From Streptomyces filipinensis (GTDB taxonomy: Bacteria > Actinomycetota > Actinomycetes > Streptomycetales > Streptomycetaceae): 64,000 bases of DNA. The stretch is from NCBI RefSeq assembly GCF_014649495.1, contig NZ_BMTD01000002.1:372001-436000 (forward strand), written 5' to 3'. The notes under the pieces are model-generated. The model made no database searches and was not told the DNA's origin. It was given only the letters and a program-made list of their open reading frames with translations. The translations under genes were made by a program, and so were the position numbers. Shown here one piece after another: positions 7,465 to 16,026 of this stretch (the first letter of the stretch is position 1; each line of letters starts with the position of its first letter).

Positions 7465-8802
7465 CTACCTGGCTTCTCGGGTGGCGAGCTGGTCGGCGGA
7501 GTGGGCGACTCCGAAGGCCTGTGGGACGGGCTGGCTCGCCATGTAGAGGCGGTCGGCGGTACGGCGGGGCAGCGGGAAGTACTGGAAGGTGCCGTAGACG
7601 CGGCCGTCGGGGGTCAGGGGCTGGGCGTCGAACCGGGCCACGGTCGCGAGCCGGTACGGCTCCCCGCCGTGGCTGTCGAGGAGCGCGATCTCGGTGATCC
7701 GGCGGGCGCCGTCGGCGAACCGGGTGAGCTGGACGATGACGTCGACGGCGCTGTTGATCTGGTCGTGCAGCGCGACGAAGGGGACCTCGACGTCGGACAT
7801 GGAGGCGAGGGTCTGGAGCCGGGTCAGGGCGTCCTCCGCGCTGTTCGCGTGGACCGTGGCGAGCGAGCCGTCGTGGCCCGTCGACATCGCCTGGAGCATG
7901 TCGAGGGACTCGCCGCCGCGGACCTCACCGACCACGATCCGGTCCGGGCGCATCCGCAGGGAGTTGCGGACCAGGTCGCGGATGGTGACCTGGCCCTTGC
8001 CCTCGACGTTCGGCGGCCGCGACTCCAGGCGGACCACATGGGTCTGCTGGAGCTGGAGTTCGGCGGAGTCCTCGATGGTGATGATCCGCTCGTGGGGCGG
8101 GATGAGTCCGGACAGGGCGTTCAGCAGGGTGGTCTTCCCGGTGCCGGTGGCTCCCGAGACGATGATGTTGAACTTCGCCTGCACCAGGCCGGCCAGCAGG
8201 TACACCATGTGCTCGTCCAGCGAGCCGAAGGAGATCAGCTCCTGGAGGGTGAAGGAGCGCGGGAAGCGGCGGATGGTGAGGATCGGGCCGGTCAGGGACA
8301 GCGGCGGGATGATGACGTTGACCCGCTCGCCGGAGGGCAGGCGGGCGTCCACCATCGGGTTCGACTCGTCGACCCTGCGGTTCACCGTGGAGACGATCCG
8401 CTCGATGGTCTGCATCAGCTGGTCGGCGGAGACGAACCGGAGCGGCAACTGCTCGACGCGGCCGCCGCGTTCCACGAAGATGGCGTCGGGGCCGTTCACC
8501 ATGATCTCGGTGATCGACGCGTCCTCCAGCAAGGGTTCCAGGATGCCGAGGCCCAGTGCCTCGTCCACGACCCGGCGGATCAGCTGGGAGCGTTCCACCG
8601 TCGACAGCACCGGGCCCTCCCGGCTGATGATGTGCCCGAGCACCCGCTCCAGCCGCGCCCGGCGCTCGGCGGCGGCCAGCGCGCTCATCTCCGCGAGATC
8701 GATCTCCTCCAGCAGCTTGGCCCGGTAGGAGGCGACGAGATGCCCGTCCTCGCCCCGGCTGCCGTGCTCCTCGGGAGTGCTGATGCGTGCCCGCAGGCTC
8801 AT
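7465..8802 (-). CDS. tadA: TadA/CpaF-type ATPase of pilus assembly
   Basis: A 445-residue hexameric secretion ATPase that powers pilin extrusion from the cytoplasmic face. All family marks are present: Walker A ATGTGKTTLLNALSG, Asp box RIITIEDSAELQL, Walker B/GE signature RMRPDRIVVGEVRGGESLD, and the His box TGHDGSLATVHANS. The N-terminal domain has EPLLEDASITEIMVNGPD, typical of CpaF. GAGGAGAGG precedes the ATG at 8802. The gene lies between the TadE-like pseudopilins and tadB, the usual order in actinobacteria. Nothing is degenerate, so the motor should be active. Confidence 0.95.
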   Translation of the reverse strand: MSLRARISTPEEHGSRGEDGHLVASYRAKLLEEIDLAEMSALAAAERRARLERVLGHIISREGPVLSTVERSQLIRRVVDEALGLGILEPLLEDASITEIMVNGPDAIFVERGGRVEQLPLRFVSADQLMQTIERIVSTVNRRVDESNPMVDARLPSGERVNVIIPPLSLTGPILTIRRFPRSFTLQELISFGSLDEHMVYLLAGLVQAKFNIIVSGATGTGKTTLLNALSGLIPPHERIITIEDSAELQLQQTHVVRLESRPPNVEGKGQVTIRDLVRNSLRMRPDRIVVGEVRGGESLDMLQAMSTGHDGSLATVHANSAEDALTRLQTLASMSDVEVPFVALHDQINSAVDVIVQLTRFADGARRITEIALLDSHGGEPYRLATVARFDAQPLTPDGRVYGTFQYFPLPRRTADRLYMASQPVPQAFGVAHSADQLATREAR

Positions 8803-8820
8803 GGGGTCGCCTCTCCTCGG

Positions 8821-9165
8821 TCAGTGGTCGCGGGGCATGGTGGCGGTCTTGGTGGCGTCCCCGAAGTCCCAGAAGATCTCGGGGATGTGGACGGTGGCGG
8901 TGACGGTGACCGAGTCGTCCCCGCCGTCGGTCTCCGCGCACTGGACGGTGAGCGGGCCGCTGACCGCGCCGGCGCACGCCTGCTGCGCGTCCTGCCGCAG
9001 GGACGCCGCCCGGGCCCCCGCCCGCGCCGCCGTACCGGCCTGCTCGGCGGCGTAGGCGATCGCGCCGATCTGGATGCCCGCCATGGCCACGATCAGCAGG
9101 ACCGGGATGAACCCGAGGTATTCGACGGCCACCTGACCGCGGTCGCCACTCCGGCGCGGGGACAT
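8821..9165 (-). CDS. TadE-like pseudopilin (second of pair)
   Basis: A 114-residue minor pilin. The leader MSPRRSGDRG ends at a prepilin site with Gln at +1 and Glu15 at +5 (GQVAVEYLGFIPVLLIVAMA), followed by the TadE pattern AEQAGTAARAGARAASLRQD. The exported part has two Cys (QQACAG, VQCAET), likely a disulfide, and ends with IFWDFGDATKTATMPRDH. The start is one base below the stop of the upstream TadE gene, and its GAGGAGGTGA ribosome site lies inside that gene's last codons, so the two are translationally linked. Presumed role: priming or capping the Flp pilus. Confidence 0.85.
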   Translation of the reverse strand: MSPRRSGDRGQVAVEYLGFIPVLLIVAMAGIQIGAIAYAAEQAGTAARAGARAASLRQDAQQACAGAVSGPLTVQCAETDGGDDSVTVTATVHIPEIFWDFGDATKTATMPRDH

Positions 9166-9166
9166 C

Positions 9167-9547
9167 TCAGCGCTTCACCTCCTCGACGGCGCCGGCGTGG
9201 CCGTGCACGGTCGCGGGGAAGGAGAGCAGCCCGGGGAAGAGGGCCGGAACCCGGAGGGAGACGTCGGCCGTCACATAGCCGCTGCCGCCGCAGTGTTCCA
9301 CTTTGGCACCCCCTTTCCACGCCTTCGACAGATGCCTCAGCGCGGCCTCATGGCACGCGTCGAAGCGCTCCCCCGAAGGCACCGCCGTCCCGGCCCGCAC
9401 CCCCTCGTCCGCGGCGTTCCCGGCGAGTGTGAAGGTGTACCCCACCAGCACGGCCTGCCACACGAGCACCAGGGTCAGAATGATCAGCGGGGTCATGCCC
9501 AGGAACTCGATGCTCACCTGTCCCCGGTCCCCGCCCGGCCTCCTCAT
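9167..9547 (-). CDS. TadE-like pseudopilin (first of pair)
   Basis: A 126-residue TadE-family protein. The leader MRRPGGDRG ends at a prepilin peptidase site with Glu14 at +5 (GQVSIEFLGMTPLIILTLVL), and the TadE helix continues NAADEGVRAGTAVPSG. The outer domain has Cys in DACHEA and VEHCGGSG and a short beta region VTADVSLRVPALFPGLL. It follows the tadZ-like gene by 7 bp. TadE proteins are processed like pilins and act as initiators of pilus assembly in Aggregatibacter; the same role is inferred here from motif and context. Confidence 0.87.
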   Translation of the reverse strand: MRRPGGDRGQVSIEFLGMTPLIILTLVLVWQAVLVGYTFTLAGNAADEGVRAGTAVPSGERFDACHEAALRHLSKAWKGGAKVEHCGGSGYVTADVSLRVPALFPGLLSFPATVHGHAGAVEEVKR

Positions 9548-9554
9548 GGGGCGC

Positions 9555-10787
9555 TCACTCCTTCCGCCGCCGGAATCCGACCGGGCCCCGCCCGCTCCCG
9601 CGGTGCGTCCCCTCGGCCGCCTTCACCAGCCCCAGCTCCCCGGCGAGCGCCCACAGCGCCTGCTTCACGGAGCTTCTGCCGTCCAGCTCGTGCAACCGTC
9701 CGGCGTCCACCACGCCCTGCAGCTCCCTGAAGTTGGCGGGAACGGCGGTACGCGCCAGGGCGGTCCCGGTGATGCGCTGCACCAGCGCCGGCTGGATCTC
9801 GGTGCTGCGTGTATGCCGGTTGACGACCGCCGTGGTCTCCTCCGCCTTGCGGATCTGCAGCCGGTCCCACATCCGTACCGTCCGTTTGGCCGCGCGCACG
9901 GCGATGACGTCCGGCGTGGTGACGAGCACCGCGGTGTCGGCCGCTTCCACCGCCGCCGCCCCCGCGGCGCTCAGCTGGGCGCCGCAGTCGACGACGACCA
10001 CCTCGTAGCGGGAGCGCAGCGCGCTGACGATCTGCCGGGCGGCGCGCTCGGTGACCTCCTCGCCGCGTTCCCCCTCGGCGGGGGCGAGGAGCAGGGCGAG
10101 CCCGGTGTCGTGGCGGAAGACGGCGTCGGCGAGGACGCGGGGCGAGATGTCGGTGATGGCGGCGAGGTCGACGACGGACCGGCGGAACTGGATGTCCAGG
10201 TAGGAGGCGATGTCCCCGGTCTGGAGGTCGAGGTCGACCAGGACGGTGGGACGGCCGGAGGCCTGCGCGGCGAGGGCCAGCTGGATGGCCGTCAGGGTCG
10301 CTCCCACGCCCCCCTTGGCGCCGCTGACCGTGACGACCGTACCGCCGGCTCCGCCGAGGACGTCCGCGCCGTGGCCGAGATGGCGCCGTACCCCTGTGGA
10401 CCACTGGGCGACGGCCTGGACGCGGCTGGCGAGTTCCTCGTACGACAGCGGGAGCGCGACCAGGCCGCGGGCGCCGGAGTCCATGGCGGCGGAGAACAGG
10501 CCGGGGCTCGCGTCGGTGGTGACGAGGATGACGCCGACCGCGGGGAAGCGCAGTGCGACCTCGCGGATCAGCTCCAGGGCCGGGACGGGCCCGATGCGTT
10601 CGTGTACGACGACGACTTCCGGGAGTTCGTCCATGGAGTCGGCGGCGAGACGGGCGAGGGTGTCGACCAGCTGCGTGGAGTCACCGACCGGGGGCTGCGG
10701 TTCGGCGTCGGGCAGCTGGCTGAGCAGGGTGACGAGGGAGCGGACGGCGTCCGGGTCCGCGCCGGCCGGGAGGATCCTGGTGGGCAT
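9555..10787 (-). CDS. TadZ/CpaE-like MinD-family localisation ATPase
   Basis: A 410-residue two-domain protein. Residues 1-140 look like a degenerate receiver (VVVVHERIGPVPALELIREV, VILVTTDASPG, ARGLVALPLSYEELASRV). Residues 150-385 are a MinD/ParA ATPase: VVTVSGAKGGVGATLTAIQL, switch-like VLVDLDLQTGDIASYLD, VVVVDCGAQ and VLVTTPDVIAVRAAKR. The signature lysine (AKGG) is kept, but the canonical P-loop lysine is Ala (GGVGAT instead of GGVGKT), so ATP hydrolysis may be weak, as reported for some TadZ proteins. These proteins place the pilus machine at the pole or another site. It begins 12 bp after cpaB, consistent with one operon. Confidence 0.88.
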   Translation of the reverse strand: MPTRILPAGADPDAVRSLVTLLSQLPDAEPQPPVGDSTQLVDTLARLAADSMDELPEVVVVHERIGPVPALELIREVALRFPAVGVILVTTDASPGLFSAAMDSGARGLVALPLSYEELASRVQAVAQWSTGVRRHLGHGADVLGGAGGTVVTVSGAKGGVGATLTAIQLALAAQASGRPTVLVDLDLQTGDIASYLDIQFRRSVVDLAAITDISPRVLADAVFRHDTGLALLLAPAEGERGEEVTERAARQIVSALRSRYEVVVVDCGAQLSAAGAAAVEAADTAVLVTTPDVIAVRAAKRTVRMWDRLQIRKAEETTAVVNRHTRSTEIQPALVQRITGTALARTAVPANFRELQGVVDAGRLHELDGRSSVKQALWALAGELGLVKAAEGTHRGSGRGPVGFRRRKE

Positions 10788-10799
10788 GCGGGCCGCCTC

Positions 10800-11507
10800 T
10801 CACTTGTCCGTCGCGAGTTCGTAGGTGCGGTCCTTGTCCGGGACGCTGGTCTCGCCGCCGGGGGCCACCAGCGCGAGCCGGACCCGCTGGGCGAAGGACT
10901 CGGCGTAGGTGATGCGCTGGGCGTCGAGGGTGGACAGCGCGAAGGTGATGGGGACGGCCTCGGTGGGCTGCTGCTGGTTCTTGCCGCTGTCGGGGTCGAG
11001 GGCGGTGATCCGGCCGACGTCGAGGACGCGGGCGTCGGTCACGATGATCTTCGACTGGTCGGGGTCGCCGTCCTTCTTCCCCTCGAAGGTGGCGTAGACG
11101 TTGACCCGCGCCCCGGGGGTGATCTTCCCCGCCACGCCCGTCGCCGCGTCGATCATGATGGCGACCTCCTGCTGGCCGGGCTGGAGGGCGGGCTGGTCGA
11201 CGATCATGTCGGTCTGCAGCAGGGACCCGGCGCGCAGGGTGGTGACGGCGATCTTGCCCTGGATCTGGCGGAGGTCGGTGACCGCGGTGCCGGACAGCCA
11301 GCGCTTCGGCATGGAGGTCTTCTCGAACTGGCTCGTGTCCAGCGCGGTGTACGGCTGCACGTCGGACCGGACCCGGTAGGCCGTGACCTCGGGCCCGACC
11401 TTGGAATTCACGTCATGGACGACGGAGAGCACACCGGCGAACGCGCCGAGAGCGCACAGGACCGACAGGACGAGCAGTATCACGCCGCGGCGCTGACGGG
11501 AGTTCAT
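10800..11507 (-). CDS. CpaB/RcpC-like pilus assembly protein (SAF domain)
   Basis: A 235-residue membrane-anchored protein. An N-terminal helix (GVILLVLSVLCALGAFAGVL) anchors an extracytoplasmic SAF domain (EVTAYRVRSDVQPYTALDTS, IAVTTLRAGSLLQTDMIV) and the RcpC-type domain (QEVAIMIDAATGVAGKITPG, ARVNVYATFEGKKDGD, IIVTDARVLDVGRI). In Gram-negatives CpaB helps gate the outer-membrane secretin; in this monoderm a secretin is absent, so it may act in the wall. The frame runs upstream to 11825, but the ATG at 11507 precedes the membrane helix and is the logical start. It lies between the zinc-ribbon gene and tadZ. Confidence 0.88.
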   Translation of the reverse strand: MNSRQRRGVILLVLSVLCALGAFAGVLSVVHDVNSKVGPEVTAYRVRSDVQPYTALDTSQFEKTSMPKRWLSGTAVTDLRQIQGKIAVTTLRAGSLLQTDMIVDQPALQPGQQEVAIMIDAATGVAGKITPGARVNVYATFEGKKDGDPDQSKIIVTDARVLDVGRITALDPDSGKNQQQPTEAVPITFALSTLDAQRITYAESFAQRVRLALVAPGGETSVPDKDRTYELATDK

Positions 11508-11566
11508 GAACCGTGCAACCTCATTGGGGGAATCGGTCGAGCGGGATGTGAGTCGGGTGCGTGCGG

Positions 11567-12430
11567 TCAGGCGGGCGTGCGCTGTTCCAGGACGCGGGGC
11601 GCGGCGGCTTCGCGGGCGGGCGGGGTGGCGGAGCAGAAGACACAGCGGTCGCCTATGACGTCCAGGCCGCACCAGTGGCAGCCGGTCTGCCGCACCGAGG
11701 TGACGAGTTGGTACAGCACGGACAGGTCGGCGAGGTAGCTGCAGAACTCGGTCATCCGACCGGTGCCCCACCACACCGGGGACTCGGCGGGCAGGGGGAC
11801 CTCGCGCAGACCGTGCACGCTCCACCGGCCGGCGAGACCGGCGACCCAGTCGCCCGGCAGCTGCTGCCCTCTGGCGACGAGCATCCAGGTGTTGAACTCG
11901 GGCCCCTTGAGGGTGGCGCCGGGCCCTGCGCGCACGAGCTGTGGCTCCGGATGGGCGAGGACGGCGAACTGACTGCCCGGCATCCAGGACTTGGCGTGCG
12001 CCTTCAGCCCGACCGGCACCCGGTCCAGCTTGGCCACCGAGCCGAGGACGGCCCCGGCGTGGATGTAGTGGGTGAGCAGGCGCCCGGCGGAGGCGAGGAT
12101 TCCAGGGCTCAGGTCGCAGGAGGCGAGCTGGCGGAGCTGGCGGGCGAGCACGGCGACGCCGAGGGGCGGCAGTGCGGGCCGGAACAGGGCGATGCGGTCG
12201 CTCTCCAGCAGCGAGCGCAGGGTGTGCAGGCGCCGTACGACGGGCTCCGGGGTGGCGGCCGAGCAGACGACGACCACATAGCCGTACTGCTCGGTCAGGG
12301 TGTGGAGTTCGGTGAGCGACCGCTCCAGCGGGCGCTGGTCGAGGCCGCCGAGTACGACGGCCGGCATGGTCCGCTCGTCCTGTGCCGGCAGCGCCATGTC
12401 GGCACTGGTCACGGCAATGGCAGTTGGCAC
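11567..12430 (-). CDS. Unknown protein with C-terminal zinc ribbon, head of tad operon
   Basis: A 287-residue protein of no family I recognise. I chose the GTG at 12430 (VPTAIAVTSADMALPAQDER) because GGGGAG sits six bases upstream; a GTG at 12451 is possible. Residues 30-200 look like a globular alpha/beta domain (YGYVVVVCSAATPEPVVRRL, IALFRPALPPLGVAVLARQL). The C-terminus has a CHWCGLDVIGDRCVFC Cys4 ribbon, a likely structural zinc site. There is no signal peptide or membrane helix, so it is probably cytoplasmic. It lies 59 bp upstream of cpaB on the same strand and appears to be the first gene of the tad operon. Possible roles are a regulatory or assembly factor; that is inference only. Confidence 0.7.
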   Translation of the reverse strand: MPTAIAVTSADMALPAQDERTMPAVVLGGLDQRPLERSLTELHTLTEQYGYVVVVCSAATPEPVVRRLHTLRSLLESDRIALFRPALPPLGVAVLARQLRQLASCDLSPGILASAGRLLTHYIHAGAVLGSVAKLDRVPVGLKAHAKSWMPGSQFAVLAHPEPQLVRAGPGATLKGPEFNTWMLVARGQQLPGDWVAGLAGRWSVHGLREVPLPAESPVWWGTGRMTEFCSYLADLSVLYQLVTSVRQTGCHWCGLDVIGDRCVFCSATPPAREAAAPRVLEQRTPA

Positions 12431-12629
12431 GCGCAGCTCCCCGCTCTTCACACCCGCCGGCCCACCGGGGTAACTCCCGTGCGCCAGGACGACTTCACTG
12501 CGTGACTACCTGAGCACTGTATCCACGGCCGTCTGGCCGGAGAACAGCGTTTGTGAAGCTCGCGTGGAACTCTCTCGGCGCAAGTCCCGCCAAATCCGGA
12601 CAGCTTGAACGGCGATCCATGAACAGAGT
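12431..12629. other. Intergenic stretch between tad operon and chitinase gene
   Basis: Upstream part of a 331-bp non-coding gap between the tad lead gene and the chitinase gene. It must hold the leftward tad promoter. On the minus strand a TACAGT hexamer near 12520 could be a -10 element, but no convincing -35 accompanies it. Open frames here are short and have no ribosome site, and I see no gene. Confidence 0.5.
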
Positions 12630-12667
12630 TGGTCTGGACCTCTTGACACCCGGATTGGTCTGGACCA
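12630..12667 (+). promoter_or_regulatory. Chitinase promoter with two DasR-like (dre) boxes
   Basis: Two near-identical 12-bp boxes, TGGTCTGGACCT (12630-12641) and TGGTCTGGACCA (12656-12667), start 26 bp apart and flank a TTGACA -35 hexamer at 12643-12648. Each box is near-palindromic and matches the known dre consensus for DasR, the GntR-type repressor of N-acetylglucosamine and chitin genes, and the direct-repeat arrangement of Streptomyces chitinase promoters. The -10 would fall at about 12666, inside the second box. The chitinase should therefore be repressed by DasR and relieved by glucosamine-phosphate ligands. This is established for the family and inferred here from the sequence match. 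Confidence 0.85.
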
Positions 12668-12761
12668 ACTTGTAGGCCAACGGTGGCCACCGTCCCTCAC
12701 CCCTCCCCGCGGAACTCTTCTGTTCCGGCTCCCTCGCCGAACTCCCCCACCGGAGGCCCCA

Positions 12762-14486
12762 GTGGACCATGCACCAGGCATACCCAGACCCCGCGGACGC
12801 CGAATCACGCTGTGGTCCGCGGCCACCGCCCTGGCCCTCTCCGTCGCGGGCCTCACCGCGGCCGCCGGCCCGGCCTCCGCCGCGGACGTCAACAACGTCA
12901 GGAACGCGGGCTTCGAGTCGGGCCTGGCCGGCTGGACCTGCACGGCGGGCAGCGGTACGACGGTCTCCTCCCCGGCGCACGGCGGTTCGGCGGCGCTGAA
13001 GGCGACCCCGGCCGGCCAGGACGACGCGCAGTGCACCCAGACGGTCGCGGTCAAGCCCAACTCGACGTACTCACTGAGCGCGTGGGTGCAGGGCGGCTAC
13101 TCGTACCTGGGCGTGACGGGCACCGGCACGACGGACGTCTCGACCTGGACCCCCGACACGACGGCCTGGAAGCAGCTCTCGACCACCTTCACCACCGGCG
13201 CGTCGACGACCTCGGTCACGGTCTACACGCACGGCTGGTACGGCCAGGCGGCCTACTACGCCGACGACGTCTCGGTCTACGGTCCCGACGGCGGCGGAGG
13301 CGGCGACCCGGCCCCGACGGTCCCGGCCGCGCCGGCCGGCCTGTCCGTCTCCGGTACGACGTCGTCGTCGGTGTCGCTGTCCTGGACCGGCGTACCGGGC
13401 GCCACGGGCTACACCGTCTACCGCGACGGCACCAGGGTGACGACGGCGACGGGGACGTCGGCGACGGTGACGGGCCTGACGGCGTCGACGTCGTACGGCT
13501 TCCAGGTGACGGCGACGAACGCGGCGGGCGAGTCGGCGCGGTCGGCGTCGGTGACGGCCACCACGTCCCCCGCCGGCACGGGCGGCGGAGGCGGCGGCTC
13601 CCTGCCCAAGCACGCGGTGACCGGCTACTGGCAGAACTTCGACAACGGCGCGCGGGTCCAGAAGCTGTCTGACGTGCCGTCGTCGTACGACATCATCGCG
13701 GTGGCCTTCGCGGACGCGGCGTCGTCGCCGGGAGCGGTGACGTTCAACCTGGACTCGTCCGGGCTGGGCGGCTACACCGTCGACCAGTTCAAGGCGGACG
13801 TCAAGGCGAAGCAGGCGGCCGGCAAGAAGGTCGTCATCTCGATCGGCGGCCAGAACGGCACGGTGTCGGTCAACGACTCGACGTCGGCGACCAACTTCGC
13901 GAACTCGGTCTACTCGCTGATGCAGACCTACGGCTTCGACGGCGTGGACATCGACCTGGAGAACGGCCTCGACGCGACGTACATGACGCAGGCGCTGCGC
14001 GCCCTGTCGGCGAAGGCGGGCTCGTCCCTCGTCATCACGATGGCCCCCCAGACGATCGACATGCAGTCGACGTCCAACTCCTACTTCCAGACGGCCCTGA
14101 ACATCAAGGACATCCTCACGGTCGTCAACATGCAGTACTACAACAGCGGCTCCATGCTGGGCTGCGACGGCAAGGTCTACAGCCAGGGCTCGGTCGACTT
14201 CCTCACGGCGCTGGCCTGCATCCAGCTCCAGGGCGGACTCTCCCCCTCCCAGGTGGGCCTGGGCCTGCCGGCCTCCACCAGCGCGGCGGGCAGCGGCTAC
14301 GTCTCCCCGACGGTCGTGGACAACGCCCTGGACTGTCTGGCGGCGGGCACCAACTGCGGTTCCTTCAAGCCGTCGAAGACCTATCCCGGCCTGCGGGGCG
14401 CCATGACCTGGTCGACGAACTGGGACGCCTCGGCGGGGAACGCCTGGTCCAGCGCGGTAGGAGCGCATGTGCACGCGATGCCGTGA
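12762..14486 (+). CDS. Secreted GH18 chitinase with binding module and FnIII domain
   Basis: A 574-residue exported chitinase. A signal peptide covers residues 1-40 (cut near ASA/ADV). Residues 45-173 form a carbohydrate-binding beta-sandwich (NAGFESGLAGW), a Gly-rich linker follows, an FnIII domain spans about 187-268, another Gly linker, and a GH18 catalytic barrel runs from 283 to the end. The active-site motif DGVDIDLE lies at 393-400 with Glu400 as the acid. SIGGQNG near 360 is the second GH18 signature. It starts at GTG 12762 with GGAGG six bases upstream. It hydrolyses beta-1,4-GlcNAc chains outside the cell, and its promoter carries two DasR-like boxes. Confidence 0.93.
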   Translation: MDHAPGIPRPRGRRITLWSAATALALSVAGLTAAAGPASAADVNNVRNAGFESGLAGWTCTAGSGTTVSSPAHGGSAALKATPAGQDDAQCTQTVAVKPNSTYSLSAWVQGGYSYLGVTGTGTTDVSTWTPDTTAWKQLSTTFTTGASTTSVTVYTHGWYGQAAYYADDVSVYGPDGGGGGDPAPTVPAAPAGLSVSGTTSSSVSLSWTGVPGATGYTVYRDGTRVTTATGTSATVTGLTASTSYGFQVTATNAAGESARSASVTATTSPAGTGGGGGGSLPKHAVTGYWQNFDNGARVQKLSDVPSSYDIIAVAFADAASSPGAVTFNLDSSGLGGYTVDQFKADVKAKQAAGKKVVISIGGQNGTVSVNDSTSATNFANSVYSLMQTYGFDGVDIDLENGLDATYMTQALRALSAKAGSSLVITMAPQTIDMQSTSNSYFQTALNIKDILTVVNMQYYNSGSMLGCDGKVYSQGSVDFLTALACIQLQGGLSPSQVGLGLPASTSAAGSGYVSPTVVDNALDCLAAGTNCGSFKPSKTYPGLRGAMTWSTNWDASAGNAWSSAVGAHVHAMP

Positions 14487-14504
14487 CCTGAGCACCCACC
14501 GACC

Positions 14505-14541
14505 CGCGGCGCCCGGGGCCTGCACGGCTCCGGGCGCCGCG
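14505..14541 (+). terminator. Strong hairpin after the chitinase gene
   Basis: A perfect 12-bp stem (CGCGGCGCCCGG pairing with CCGGGCGCCGCG) with a 13-base loop lies 18 bp after the chitinase stop. There is no U-tract, which is usual for Streptomyces terminators. Confidence 0.8.
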
Positions 14542-14678
14542 TCCGCGTGAGCGGCCCGCCCATTTTCAGCCGAGCCGCTTTACCTTCTTGACCTGACCAT
14601 GACACCGCTGGACCATGAGGCGCCCGCACCCCACGCACGTCGCACTGAAGCACCCCACCTCCACCCCAAGGAGATTTC

Positions 14679-16022
14679 ATGCGACTTCGCACCCGCGGCT
14701 CCGGCGCGCGCGGCGGCAGACGTGCCGCCGGCCTCGGCGCCCTGCTGGCCCTCGCCCTGGCCGCCCCCGTGGCGGCGACCGCGCCGAGCGCCAGCGCCGA
14801 CAGCATCCGCAAGGCCGCACCCTCCGGACAGGACGTCCGGCAGTACGAGATCCAGCAGAGCACGACTCCCGTGACCCGCACGGCCATCCAGGCCGCGGGC
14901 GTCACCGTGGACGAGGCCGACGAGGAGACCGTCGTCGTCTCCGGGCGCGCCGACCAGATCCGCGCGCTGCGCAGACTCGGCTACGACGTCAGCCCGTTGG
15001 GCGCCGCCCCCGTGCGGTCCGGAGCGCGGCCGTACGACTTCCCGAGCGCCGACTCGAAGTACCACAACTACGCCGAGATGAACGCCGAGATCGACCAGCG
15101 GCTGGCCGCCTACCCGGGCATCATGAGCAGACGCGTGATCGGCAAGTCGTACGAGGGACGGGACATCGTCGCCATCAAGGTCAGCGACAACGTCGGGACC
15201 GACGAGGACGAGCCCGAGGTGCTCTTCACCGCCCACCAGCACGCGCGCGAGCATCTGACCGTGGAGATGGCGCTGTACCTGCTGCGCGAGCTGGGCGCGG
15301 GGTACGGGAAGGACTCCCGGATCACCAACCTCGTCAACAGCCGGGAGATCTGGATCGTGCCGGATCTGAATCCGGACGGCGGGGAGTACGACATCGCCAC
15401 CGGCTCGTACCGGTCGTGGCGGAAGAACCGGCAGCCCAACCCCGGTTCCTCGGCCGTCGGGACGGACCTCAACCGGAACTGGGACTACAAGTGGGGCTGC
15501 TGCGGCGGGTCCTCCGGCAGCAAGTCGTCCGAGACCTACCGCGGTGCCTCCCCCGAGTCCGCGCCCGAGGTGAAGGTCGTCGCCGACTTCGTCCGCAGCC
15601 GGGTCGTCGGGGGCAAGCAGCAGATCAAGGCCGGGATCGACTTCCACACCTACAGCGAGCTGGTGCTGTGGCCGTTCGGGTGGACGTACGACGACACCGC
15701 GACCGGCATGACGGCCGACGACGCCGCCGCCTTCAAGGCCGTGGGGCAGAAGATGGCCGCCAGCAACGGGTACACGCCGGAGCAGTCGAGCGATCTGTAC
15801 ATCACGGACGGGTCGATCGACGACTATCTGTGGGGTACGCAGAAGATCTTCGACTACACCTTCGAGATGTATCCGACGTCCGCCTGGGACGGTGGGTTCT
15901 ACCCGCCCGACGAGGTGATCGAGCGGGAGACCTCCCGTAACAAGGACGCCGTGTTGCAGCTCCTGGAGAACGCCGACTGCATGTACCGGGCGATCGGCAA
16001 GGCCGCCCAGTACTGCAGCTAG
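14679..16022 (+). CDS. Secreted M14 zinc carboxypeptidase
   Basis: A 447-residue exported peptidase of the carboxypeptidase T/A type. A signal peptide of about 40 residues (twin basic stretch, [15 protein letters not shown], cut near ASA/DSI) is followed by a propeptide of about 80 residues. The catalytic domain holds the zinc ligands His188 and Glu191 (HQHARE) and His323 ([16 protein letters not shown]), the substrate-binding NRNW region ([15 protein letters not shown]), and the general base Glu396 (FDYTFEMYP). It removes C-terminal residues from peptides outside the cell. AAGGAG precedes the ATG at 14679. A TTGACC hexamer at 14588 may be the -35, with a weak -10 (GACCAT) at 14611. Confidence 0.94.
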   Translation: MRLRTRGSGARGGRRAAGLGALLALALAAPVAATAPSASADSIRKAAPSGQDVRQYEIQQSTTPVTRTAIQAAGVTVDEADEETVVVSGRADQIRALRRLGYDVSPLGAAPVRSGARPYDFPSADSKYHNYAEMNAEIDQRLAAYPGIMSRRVIGKSYEGRDIVAIKVSDNVGTDEDEPEVLFTAHQHAREHLTVEMALYLLRELGAGYGKDSRITNLVNSREIWIVPDLNPDGGEYDIATGSYRSWRKNRQPNPGSSAVGTDLNRNWDYKWGCCGGSSGSKSSETYRGASPESAPEVKVVADFVRSRVVGGKQQIKAGIDFHTYSELVLWPFGWTYDDTATGMTADDAAAFKAVGQKMAASNGYTPEQSSDLYITDGSIDDYLWGTQKIFDYTFEMYPTSAWDGGFYPPDEVIERETSRNKDAVLQLLENADCMYRAIGKAAQYCS

Positions 16023-16026
16023 CTTC

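Noticed and set aside
7429-9432. A 667-codon rightward frame over tadA and tadE genes
   Set aside because: It is antisense to well-conserved tad genes and its product is Asp/Gly/Arg/Val-rich without domains.
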